A DNA stretch of 64,000 nt, taken from contig NZ_CP082945.1 in the NCBI RefSeq assembly GCF_019933235.1, forward strand, positions 4,811,501-4,875,500, written 5' to 3'. Position 1 is the stretch's first letter, and each line of letters starts with the position of its first letter. Source of the stretch: Streptomyces angustmyceticus (GTDB lineage Bacteria > Actinomycetota > Actinomycetes > Streptomycetales > Streptomycetaceae). The translations under genes and the position numbers were made by a program. Below the pieces are notes generated by a model. That model was not told the DNA's origin, ran no database searches, and was given only the letters and a program-made list of their open reading frames with translations. Shown piece after piece: positions 26,979 to 34,459 of the stretch.

Positions 26979-27776
26979 ATGGGCGTGCGGCTCATGGTGG
27001 TGGACGATCACCGTCTGCTCGCGGAGGCGCTCGCTTCGGCGCTGAAGCTGCGTGGGCACCGCGTCCTGGCGGCGGCCGCGCCGAGCGCCGGGGCCGCGGA
27101 GCTGGTGGTGAGCCGGGCGCCCGAGGTGTGCCTGCTCGGTACCGCCGCGCCGGCCAGGCCGGGCGCCTTCGACCCGGTCGTACGGATCAAGAAGGAGCGG
27201 CCGCAGGTCGCGGTGGTGGTGCTGGGGCCGGTGCCCAGTCCGCGGGGGATCGCCGCCGCGTTCGCGGCCGGGGCCTCCGGGTACGTCCGCAACGACGAGC
27301 GGATCGAGGGTGTGGAGCGCGCCATGATGAAGGCGCGGGCGGGGGAGTCGGCGGTCGCCCCGCAGTTGTTGCAGCAGGCCTTCGAGGAGCTGCTGCACCC
27401 CGCGGCGCAGCCGGACGATGAGGGGGCACGGCTGCTGGAGCTGCTCACCCCGCGGGAGGTCGAGGTGCTGATGCGGGTCGCGGACGGCGAGGACACCCGG
27501 CTGATCGCGGCGGGGATGGACATCGCGCCGAGCACCGCGCGGACGCATGTGCAGCGGGTGTTGATGAAGCTGGAGGTGGGGTCCCGGCTGGAGGCCGCCG
27601 CGCTGGCGGCCCGCACCGGACTGCTGGACCGGGCGGCGGGCGGCCGCGCCGCGCGCACCGCGGCGGGAACGGAGGCGGCGGAGGGGGCCATGGCGGGGCC
27701 GGGCCGGTTCACGGTGGGGCCGGACCACACCACGGCGGGGCCGCATCAGGCCGATCCGGCCCCACCCCCGCAGTAA
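26979..27776 (+). CDS. LuxR-type regulator with degenerate receiver domain
   Basis: DNA-binding regulator of 265 residues. The N-terminus resembles a receiver (MVVDDHRLLAEALASALK), but the strand that should carry the phospho-acceptor Asp reads VCLLGTAAPARPG and the Thr/Lys positions are also replaced (VVVVLGPVPSP). The C-terminal LuxR helix-turn-helix is intact (LLTPREVEVLMRVADGEDTRLIAAGMDIAPSTARTHVQRVL, given in two overlapping parts of the same domain at about 150-190). A Pro/Gly-rich tail follows. No kinase gene is adjacent. It probably acts without phosphorylation. A similar regulator lies on the other side of the gal operon. Confidence 0.85.
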   Translation: MGVRLMVVDDHRLLAEALASALKLRGHRVLAAAAPSAGAAELVVSRAPEVCLLGTAAPARPGAFDPVVRIKKERPQVAVVVLGPVPSPRGIAAAFAAGASGYVRNDERIEGVERAMMKARAGESAVAPQLLQQAFEELLHPAAQPDDEGARLLELLTPREVEVLMRVADGEDTRLIAAGMDIAPSTARTHVQRVLMKLEVGSRLEAAALAARTGLLDRAAGGRAARTAAGTEAAEGAMAGPGRFTVGPDHTTAGPHQADPAPPPQ

Positions 27777-27858
27777 CAACCCCGGCCCCCGTAAACAACC
27801 TCCGTGCCCCGCATTAACCACCCCGCTCAGCCCCCGCTGAGCCCCCACTCGCCCCCGC

Positions 27859-28167
27859 TCACCCCTCCCCGGATTCCTCCCCCGCCCCGGCCCGTAGTTC
27901 CTCGGCCGTCGGCGGGACCGCCGGGCGCAGCTTCAGCCAGACGAGGAAGAAGAGGCCGAGGGCGAGCATGCCCATGCCCGTCCAGAGGTTGATGTTGATG
28001 TCCTGGGCCTTCTTGAGGTCGGCGTCCGAGGCCGTCAGGCCGGCGATGGTGACGATCACGCCGTAGACGACGAACAGGCCGCCGATGATGCGCCGTACGT
28101 CGAAGAGCCGCGCGGCGGTCGCGGACTCGCGCTCCAGCTCCTCGACCTCGTGCTGGTAGTCACTCAT
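27859..28167 (-). CDS. Small two-helix membrane protein
   Basis: A 102-residue inner-membrane protein with two hydrophobic helices (IIGGLFVVYGVIVTIAGL and LWTGMGMLALGLFFLVWL) and charged termini. It is the second gene of a leftward pair, 30 bases after the sodium/solute symporter gene, and probably an accessory subunit or stabiliser of that transporter. Function unknown. Confidence 0.8.
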   Translation of the reverse strand: MSDYQHEVEELERESATAARLFDVRRIIGGLFVVYGVIVTIAGLTASDADLKKAQDININLWTGMGMLALGLFFLVWLKLRPAVPPTAEELRAGAGEESGEG

Positions 28168-28197
28168 GGTGCGTCAACTCCGCTGGTTCAGGCAGGT

Positions 28198-29868
28198 TCA
28201 GAAGGAGAACGGGATGTAGCAGACGGCGGCGAGGATCAGCGCTCCCCAGCCCAGCAGGGCCGGCTTGCGGTACCACGCGTCGTCGCCCTCGGCCGGCAGG
28301 TCCTCCATGCCGGGGGACCGGGAGCCGTAGACCAGGCCCGCCAGCGACGCGGCCGGCTTGGGCTTGGTGACCAGGGTGACGAGCACCATCACCAGCGCGC
28401 CGACGACGAACGCCACGATCGAGGAGACGAAGTTGGCGCCCTGCTCGGAGGGGATCGCGATGACGCCCTGCTTGTAGAGCCCGAAGTAGTTGACCATCGC
28501 GGCGAGCGTGCCGGTGAGCAGGCCCCAGAAGCCGGCCGCCGCGCTGGTCCGCTTCCAGAACATGCCGATGATGAAGACGACGAACAGGGGCACGTTGAAG
28601 AAGGAGAACAGCGTCTGGAGGTAGTTCATGATGTTGCTGAAGGACGAGGCGATGAAGGCCGTGCCCATGCCGATCAGCACGCCGACCGCGGTGACCACGC
28701 GGCCGGTCTTGAGGTAGTAGCGGTCCTCGCGGCCCTTCTTGAGGTACGCCGCCCAGATGTCGTTGGTGAAGACGGTGTTGAAGGACGAGACGTTGGCGGC
28801 CATGCCCGCCATGAACGCCGCCAGCAGACCGGTCACCGCGATGCCCAGCACGCCGTTGGGCAGCAGGTCCCGCATCAGCACCGGGATCGCGTCGTTGTAC
28901 TGCAGCCCGTCCTTGGACTTGCCCAGCGTCGGCTCCATGACCAGCGCGATCAGGCCCGGGACGACCACGACGAGCGGTATGAAGATCTTGGGGAAGGCCG
29001 CGATCAGCGGGGTGCGCCGGGCGGCGGAGAGGTTCTTCGCGGACAGCGCGCGCTGCACCTCGGCGAAGTTGGTGGTCCAGTAGCCGAAGCTCATCACGAA
29101 GCCGAGGCCGAGGACGATGGTGAGCCAGTTCGCGCCGAGCGGGTTGGCCTCGCCGATGCCGGTGCCCTTCCAGGCGGTCAGGAACGCGTCGCCGTGCGAG
29201 GCGTCGAGCGAACTGGTCAGGCCGTCCCAGCCGCCGACGCGCTTGAGCCCGACGATGGTCAGCGGGATCAGCGCGGCCAGGATGACGAAGAACTGCAGCA
29301 CCTCGTTGTAGATCGCCGAGGAGAGGCCGCCGATGGTGATGTACGCCAGGACGAAGACGCCGGCGACGACGATCGCGACCCACTGCGGCCAGCCGAGCAG
29401 CGCCTGCAGCACGATCGCCATGGCGTACAGGTTCACGCCCGCGATCAGCACCGACGACACGGCGAAGATGACCGACGAGAGCAGGTGCGAGGAGGGGCCG
29501 AAGCGGTGCAGCAGGAACTCGGGCACCGAGCGGACCTTGGAGCCGTAGTAGAACGGCATCATCACCAGGCCCAGGAAGACCATGGCCGGGATGGCGCCGA
29601 TCCAGTACCAGTGCACGGTGTAGGCCCCGTACTGCGCCCCGTTGGCGGCCATGCCGAGGATCTCGGTGGCCCCGAGGTTGGCGGCGACGAAGGCGAGGCC
29701 GGTGACCCAGGCGGGCAGCGACCGCCCGGAGAGGAAGAAGTCCAGGCTCGTCTTCACGCTGCGTTTGGCCGCGAATCCGATGCCGAGGACGACGACGAAG
29801 TAGATGGCCAGGATCGTGTAATCGAGCCCGTTGGTGGGGAGCCGTAGCCCCTCGGCCAGGGTGATCAT
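28198..29868 (-). CDS. Sodium:solute symporter (SSS family), probable sugar importer
   Basis: Polytopic transporter of 556 residues with about 14 hydrophobic helices. It shows the SSS signatures: the first-helix DYTILAIYFVVVLGIGF, the AANLGATEILGMAANG region and the FMAGMAANVSSFNTVF sodium-site helix. The ATG at 29868 gives a standard N-terminus, and an upstream start at 29913 is less likely. Divergence from galTEK across a 266-base promoter region suggests that it imports galactose, but the substrate is inferred from context only. Confidence 0.88.
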   Translation of the reverse strand: MITLAEGLRLPTNGLDYTILAIYFVVVLGIGFAAKRSVKTSLDFFLSGRSLPAWVTGLAFVAANLGATEILGMAANGAQYGAYTVHWYWIGAIPAMVFLGLVMMPFYYGSKVRSVPEFLLHRFGPSSHLLSSVIFAVSSVLIAGVNLYAMAIVLQALLGWPQWVAIVVAGVFVLAYITIGGLSSAIYNEVLQFFVILAALIPLTIVGLKRVGGWDGLTSSLDASHGDAFLTAWKGTGIGEANPLGANWLTIVLGLGFVMSFGYWTTNFAEVQRALSAKNLSAARRTPLIAAFPKIFIPLVVVVPGLIALVMEPTLGKSKDGLQYNDAIPVLMRDLLPNGVLGIAVTGLLAAFMAGMAANVSSFNTVFTNDIWAAYLKKGREDRYYLKTGRVVTAVGVLIGMGTAFIASSFSNIMNYLQTLFSFFNVPLFVVFIIGMFWKRTSAAAGFWGLLTGTLAAMVNYFGLYKQGVIAIPSEQGANFVSSIVAFVVGALVMVLVTLVTKPKPAASLAGLVYGSRSPGMEDLPAEGDDAWYRKPALLGWGALILAAVCYIPFSF

Positions 29869-29959
29869 GGGCGACTCTTTTCGCGGGTCGGGAGCGCGGC
29901 CCCCGGAGGACACATCTTTGTGCGATCGGAACGCACAAAAAGCTACGCGCGGACCTCAG

Positions 29960-29990
29960 GAAACTGAATACTTTTGTTTGGTTCAGTTTC
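29960..29990. promoter_or_regulatory. Inverted repeat in the symporter/gal divergent region
   Basis: GAAACTGAA (29960-29968) and TTCAGTTTC (29982-29990) form a perfect 9-bp inverted repeat around an A/T-rich 13-base centre. It lies about 90 bases upstream of the symporter start and 145 upstream of galT. This is the size and spacing of a dimeric repressor or activator site, probably for galactose control. Confidence 0.55.
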
Positions 29991-30067
29991 GCTTTCGTGA
30001 GCGAGGCATCCCCTATGTCAGGAATGTCCGGGCGCACTTCGCCCGGAACTCGCCCTGGGGCCCGGCG

Positions 30068-30096
30068 TTGACGCAACTGTTTAGTTGTGCTTCATT
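30068..30096 (+). promoter_or_regulatory. Candidate galT promoter with operator in the spacer
   Basis: TTGACG (30068-30073) and TTCATT (30091-30096) are separated by 17 bases and lie about 40 bases before the galT GTG. The spacer holds the inverted repeat CAACT-GTTT-AGTTG (30074-30087), so a bound repressor would block polymerase. A run of TTTGTGTTT-like repeats follows to 30115. Streptomyces gal operons are known to have a galactose-inducible promoter, galP1, with repeated operator elements. Identity with that site is inference. Confidence 0.5.
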
Positions 30097-30134
30097 GTGT
30101 TTGTTTGTGTTTGGTCGCAGGGTGAGGAGCGCCC

Positions 30135-31208
30135 GTGAAGAAGACGTCGACCCGGCTCGCGGACGGCCGGGAGCTCATCTACTACGACGCGCGCGTCGAC
30201 GTCGTACGCGATGCCGTCGACCGCCGCCCCCTCGACCCCGTGGCCACCGCCTCCGAGATCCGCCACGACCGGCTCCTCGGCGACGACGTCGCCATCGCCT
30301 CGCACCGCCAGGCCCGCACCTACCACCCGCCGGCCGACGAGTGCCCGCTGTGCCCCTCCCGCGAGGGCCGCCACTCCGAGATCCCCGCCGCGGACTACGA
30401 CGTCGCCGTCTTCGAGAACCGCTTCCCCTCCCTGGCCGGCGACAGCGGCCGCTGCGAGGTCGTCTGCTTCACCTCCGACCACGACGCCTCCTTCGCCGAC
30501 CTCACCGGCGAGCAGGCCGCCCTGGTCCTTACGGCGTGGACCGACCGCACCGCGGAGCTGTCCCAGCTCCCCGGCGTGGAGCAGGTCTTCTGCTTCGAGA
30601 ACCGCGGCGCCGAGATCGGCGTCACCCTCGGCCACCCGCACGGCCAGATCTACGCGTACCCCTTCGTCACCCCGCGCACCGCGCGCATGCTCACCTCGCT
30701 CGCCGCCCACCGCGCCGCCACCGCCGGCGGCAACCTCTTCGACGAGGTGGTCGCGGACGAGCTGGCCGACGGCCGCCGGGTCGTCCTCGACGCCGAACAC
30801 TGGGTGGCCTTCGTCCCTCACGCCGCCCACTGGCCCTACGAGGTGCACCTCTACCCCAAGCGCCGGGTCCCCGACCTGCTCGCCCTCGACGACGCCGCGC
30901 GCACAGAGTTCCCACAGGTCTACCTGGAAGTCTTGCGGCGCTTCGACCGGATCTTCGATACGGGGACGAGCCCGGGACCCCGGGCGGCCGGCGCCGCCCG
31001 CACGCCGTACATCGCCGCCTGGCACCAGGCGCCGCTGCGCGCCGAGCACCGCGAGGAATTCGCACTCCACCTCGAGCTTTTCACCATCCGACGCACTTCC
31101 GGCAAGCTGAAGTTCCTCGCGGGTTCCGAATCCGGCATGAACGTGTTCATCAATGATGTGCCGCCGGAGGCCGCGGCCCAGCGACTGCGAGAGGTAGCGA
31201 GCGAGTGA
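30135..31208 (+). CDS. galT: Galactose-1-phosphate uridylyltransferase
   Basis: HIT-superfamily Leloir enzyme of 357 residues that exchanges UMP between UDP-glucose and galactose-1-phosphate. The active-site motif GHPHGQIYAYP carries the nucleophilic histidine (H-x-H), and CPLCPSREG near residue 72 gives two zinc-ligand cysteines. The GTG start follows GGTGAGGAG. It is the first gene of galT-galE-galK, with a 4-base overlap into galE. Confidence 0.96.
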   Translation: MKKTSTRLADGRELIYYDARVDVVRDAVDRRPLDPVATASEIRHDRLLGDDVAIASHRQARTYHPPADECPLCPSREGRHSEIPAADYDVAVFENRFPSLAGDSGRCEVVCFTSDHDASFADLTGEQAALVLTAWTDRTAELSQLPGVEQVFCFENRGAEIGVTLGHPHGQIYAYPFVTPRTARMLTSLAAHRAATAGGNLFDEVVADELADGRRVVLDAEHWVAFVPHAAHWPYEVHLYPKRRVPDLLALDDAARTEFPQVYLEVLRRFDRIFDTGTSPGPRAAGAARTPYIAAWHQAPLRAEHREEFALHLELFTIRRTSGKLKFLAGSESGMNVFINDVPPEAAAQRLREVASE

Positions 31209-32179
31209 GCAAGAAGTACCTGGTCACAGGTGGCGCGGGATACGTCGGAAGCGTCGTCGCGGCACATCTGCTGCAGGCCGGTCACGAGGTGACCGTGCTG
31301 GACGACCTGTCCACCGGCCACCGCGAGGGCGTCCCCGCCGGAGTCCGCTTCATCGAGGGCCGCATCCAGGACGCGGCGAAGTGGCTCGACGCCTCCTACG
31401 ACGCGGTGCTGCACTTCGCCGCCTTCTCCCAGGTCGGCGAGTCCGTCACGGACCCCGAGAAGTACTGGCGCAACAACGTCGGCGGCACCATGGACCTGCT
31501 CGCCGCGATGCGCGACGCCGGTGTCCGCACCCTCGTCTTCTCCTCCACCGCCGCCACCTACGGCGAGCCGAAGACGACCCCGATCACCGAGTCCGCCGAG
31601 ACCGCGCCCACCAGCCCGTACGGCGCCAGCAAGCTCGCCGTCGACCACATGATCAGCGGGGAGGCCGCGGCCCACGGCCTGGCCGCCGTCTCGCTGCGCT
31701 ACTTCAACGTCGCCGGCGCCTACGGCACCTGCGGCGAGCGCCACGACCCCGAATCGCACCTCATCCCGCTCGTCCTCCAGGTCGCCCGGGGCAAGCGCGA
31801 GGCGATCTCCGTCTACGGCGACGACTACCCCACCCCCGACGGCACCTGCGTCCGCGACTACATCCACGTCGCCGACCTCGCCGAGGCCCACCTCCTCGCC
31901 CTGGACGCGGCCACCGCCGGCGAGCACCTGATCTGCAACCTCGGCAACGGCAACGGCTTCTCCGTCCGCGAGGTCATCGAGACCGTCCGCAAGGTCACCG
32001 GACACCCCATCCCCGAGATCACCGCCCCGCGCCGCGGCGGCGACCCGGCCGTCCTGGTGGCCTCCGCCCGGGCCGCGACCGACCGCCTCGGCTGGCGCCC
32101 CAGCCGCGCCGACCTCGCCGACATCGTCACCGACGCCTGGCGGTTCGCGCAGCACCTCGACCGGACCAAGGAGTCCTGA
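31205..32179 (+). CDS. galE: UDP-glucose 4-epimerase
   Basis: Extended SDR enzyme of 324 residues that interconverts UDP-galactose and UDP-glucose. NAD-binding GGAGYVGS is at 9-16. SSTAATYG supplies the Ser/Thr and SPYGASK the catalytic Tyr and Lys. RYFNVAGA is the family's substrate-loop motif. It overlaps galT by 4 bases and shares one base with the galK start, so the three enzymes are produced together. Confidence 0.96.
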   Translation: MSKKYLVTGGAGYVGSVVAAHLLQAGHEVTVLDDLSTGHREGVPAGVRFIEGRIQDAAKWLDASYDAVLHFAAFSQVGESVTDPEKYWRNNVGGTMDLLAAMRDAGVRTLVFSSTAATYGEPKTTPITESAETAPTSPYGASKLAVDHMISGEAAAHGLAAVSLRYFNVAGAYGTCGERHDPESHLIPLVLQVARGKREAISVYGDDYPTPDGTCVRDYIHVADLAEAHLLALDAATAGEHLICNLGNGNGFSVREVIETVRKVTGHPIPEITAPRRGGDPAVLVASARAATDRLGWRPSRADLADIVTDAWRFAQHLDRTKES

Positions 32180-33375
32180 TGGCCGCACACGGAACCGCCG
32201 CCCCGACCACCGGGCGCCCGCACGGCGCCCGGCACACCGCCGAGACCTTCGCCGCGGTGTACGGCGCCGCCCCCTCGGGCACCTGGGCGGCGCCCGGCCG
32301 GGTCAACCTGATCGGTGAACACACCGACTACAACGACGGTTTCGTGATGCCGCTCGCCCTCCCGCACACCACCCTCGCCGCCGCCTCGGCCCGCACCGAC
32401 GGGGTGCTGCGGCTGCACTCCGGCGGCGCCGACGGCGGCATCGTCGAACTGTGCCTGGACGCGCTGCGGCCGGCGCCCCAGGCGGGCTGGGCCGCGTATC
32501 CGGCCGGGGTCGTCTGGGCGATGCGGGAGGCCGGGCTGCCCGTCGGCGGCGCGGACCTGCACTTCGACAGCACGGTGCCCACCGGCGCCGGACTCTCCTC
32601 GTCCGCCGCTCTGGAGATCGCCACCGCGCTCGCCCTCAACGACCTCTACGCCCTCGGGCAGGAGCCGCAGCACCTGGCCCGGCTCGCCCAGCGGGCCGAG
32701 AACGCCTTCGTCGGCGTGCCCTGCGGGATCATGGACCAGACCGCCGCGGCCTGCTGCACCCAGGGCCACGCCCTCTTCCTCGACACCCGCGACCTCGGCC
32801 GGCGCCAGATCCCGTTCGACCTGGCGGGGGAGGGCCTGCGGCTCCTCGTCGTGGACACCCGGGTGAAGCACGAACTCGGGGACGGCGCATACGCGGAGCG
32901 CCGCGCCGGGTGCGAGCGCGGCGCGCGGGCGCTCGGGGTGCGGGCCCTGCGCGACGTGCCGTACGCGCAACTGCCCGCGGCCCTCGCCCGGCTGGCCGAC
33001 GAGCCCGCCGTCCAGGCACTCGTCCGCCACATCGTCACCGAGAACCGCCGTGTCGAAGAGGTCGTCGCCCACCTCGACGCGGGCCGCACCCGCGCCATCG
33101 GCCCGCTCCTGACGGCCGGTCACGCCTCGCTCCGCGACGACTTCAAGATCTCCTGCCGGGAGCTCGACCTCGCCGTCGACACCGCCAACGCGGCGGGCGC
33201 CCTCGGGGCCCGGATGACCGGCGGCGGCTTCGGCGGCTCGGCGATCGTGCTCGTCGAGGAGGCCGCCGCCCCCGCCGTCGGCGCCGCGGTCACCGCCGCC
33301 TTCGCGGCCGCCGGCCACGCCGCCCCGCGGATCTTCGAGGCCGTCCCCGGCCCGGGAGCGCACCGCGTCGAGTAG
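32179..33375 (+). CDS. galK: Galactokinase
   Basis: GHMP kinase of 398 residues that phosphorylates galactose at C1, the entry step of the Leloir pathway. The galactokinase signature GRVNLIGEHTDYNDG, the ATP loop GAGLSSSAALE and the C-terminal MTGGGFGGSAI motif are all intact. The catalytic Asp is in CGIMDQ. The ATG at 32179 overlaps the galE stop by one base. It ends the operon. A GGGCC/GGCCC inverted repeat follows about 30 bases downstream. Confidence 0.96.
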   Translation: MAAHGTAAPTTGRPHGARHTAETFAAVYGAAPSGTWAAPGRVNLIGEHTDYNDGFVMPLALPHTTLAAASARTDGVLRLHSGGADGGIVELCLDALRPAPQAGWAAYPAGVVWAMREAGLPVGGADLHFDSTVPTGAGLSSSAALEIATALALNDLYALGQEPQHLARLAQRAENAFVGVPCGIMDQTAAACCTQGHALFLDTRDLGRRQIPFDLAGEGLRLLVVDTRVKHELGDGAYAERRAGCERGARALGVRALRDVPYAQLPAALARLADEPAVQALVRHIVTENRRVEEVVAHLDAGRTRAIGPLLTAGHASLRDDFKISCRELDLAVDTANAAGALGARMTGGGFGGSAIVLVEEAAAPAVGAAVTAAFAAAGHAAPRIFEAVPGPGAHRVE

Positions 33376-33485
33376 GGCGCACCCGGCGGCGCGCGGCCAC
33401 CGGACGGGCCTCGGACGGCCCGGGTGGAGGGGCAGTTTCGTCAATCACCTTCCCTTGCCGCAACCCGTCCGTACGCTGGGATCCT

Positions 33486-33505
33486 GCACCGGTGGGGGCC
33501 GGTGC
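33486..33505 (+). other. Hairpin in the gap between galK and the second LuxR-type gene
   Basis: A perfect 7-bp inverted repeat GCACCGG/CCGGTGC with a 6-base loop lies about 140 bases before the next gene. It could be a terminator remnant or an operator of the downstream regulator. The remaining gap (33376-33645) has no gene. Confidence 0.35.
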
Positions 33506-33645
33506 CGATCAGGGGGCGAGACCGTTCGGGTACGGCGCCCGGGGTGGAGCAGCCATGTCGGCACGGCGGCGGCCGTGCGGCTGAGGCGATCTTCAATCCG
33601 GGCGTCGTGCCCGCTATGGTCCGTTCACCGAGACAGGGGGTCTCT

Positions 33646-34416
33646 GTGCAACGCATCCGGGTTCTGGTGGTCGACGACCACCGCATCTTCGCCGAATCCC
33701 TGGCGGCCGCGCTCGCCGCGGAACAGGACGTGGACGTCGCGGCCGCGGGCAGTGCCCCCGCGGCGCTGCGCAATCTGGACCGGGCGGTCACCGACGGCCG
33801 CCGGTTCGACGTGCTGCTCGCCGACGCCGACCTCGCCGCGCCGCTGCTCGCGGTGCCGGCCCAGGGAGCGGTCCGCGAGGCGGTGCCGCGGGCCGTGCCG
33901 CGCGACGGCATCGCGCTGGTCTCCGGCCTGCGCACCAGCCATCCGTATCTGCGCACGGTCGTCCTCGCCGACCGCGACGACCCGCGCCGCGCGGCCGCCG
34001 CGCTGCAGGCCGGCGCCTCCGGCTGGGTCGCCAAGGACTGCTCGCTCTCCCGGCTGCTCGCGGTCATCCGCGGCGTGCTGCGCGACGAGACGCATCTGCC
34101 GCCCGCGCTGCTGACCGGCGTCCTGCGGGAGCTGACGGCGGCCCGCAAGCACCGCTCGGAGAGCGAGCGGCTGGTGGAGTCGCTGACCCCGCGCGAGCGC
34201 GAGGTGCTGCGCTGCATGGTGGCGGGCCTGGGCCGCAAGGCGGTCGCCGAGCGGCTGTTCCTCTCCCCGCACACGGTCCGCACCCACATGCAGAACGTGC
34301 TCGGCAAGCTCGGGGTGCACTCCACCCTCGCCGCGGTCGCGCTGGCCCGCCGGGCCGGGGTCGGCCAGGTCGAGCTGGAGGCGGCGGCCGCGGCGGCTTC
34401 GGTGCCGGTGCCGTGA
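33646..34416 (+). CDS. LuxR-type response regulator (orphan)
   Basis: Regulator of 256 residues. The receiver-like N-domain has VLVVDDHRIFAESLAAAL, and an Asp is kept in the acceptor strand (VLLADADLAAP). The expected T/S and the stretch before the HTH are longer than usual, with an insert (PAQGAVREAVPRAVPRDG). The LuxR HTH is intact (LTPREREVLRCMVAGLGR, SPHTVRTHMQNVLGKL). I chose the GTG at 33646 after AGGGGG. An ATG at 33616 would add ten residues. No partner kinase is adjacent. It resembles the regulator at 26979. Confidence 0.85.
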   Translation: MQRIRVLVVDDHRIFAESLAAALAAEQDVDVAAAGSAPAALRNLDRAVTDGRRFDVLLADADLAAPLLAVPAQGAVREAVPRAVPRDGIALVSGLRTSHPYLRTVVLADRDDPRRAAAALQAGASGWVAKDCSLSRLLAVIRGVLRDETHLPPALLTGVLRELTAARKHRSESERLVESLTPREREVLRCMVAGLGRKAVAERLFLSPHTVRTHMQNVLGKLGVHSTLAAVALARRAGVGQVELEAAAAAASVPVP

Positions 34417-34459
34417 GGGGCTGAAGCGCTGCGGGGCGAGGCGCCGGCGCCCGGTGCTC

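Noticed and set aside
28150..29847. A 565-codon rightward frame opposite the sodium/solute symporter
   Set aside because: The symporter has intact membrane helices and family motifs. The opposite frame is an Asp/Arg/Gly-rich shadow.
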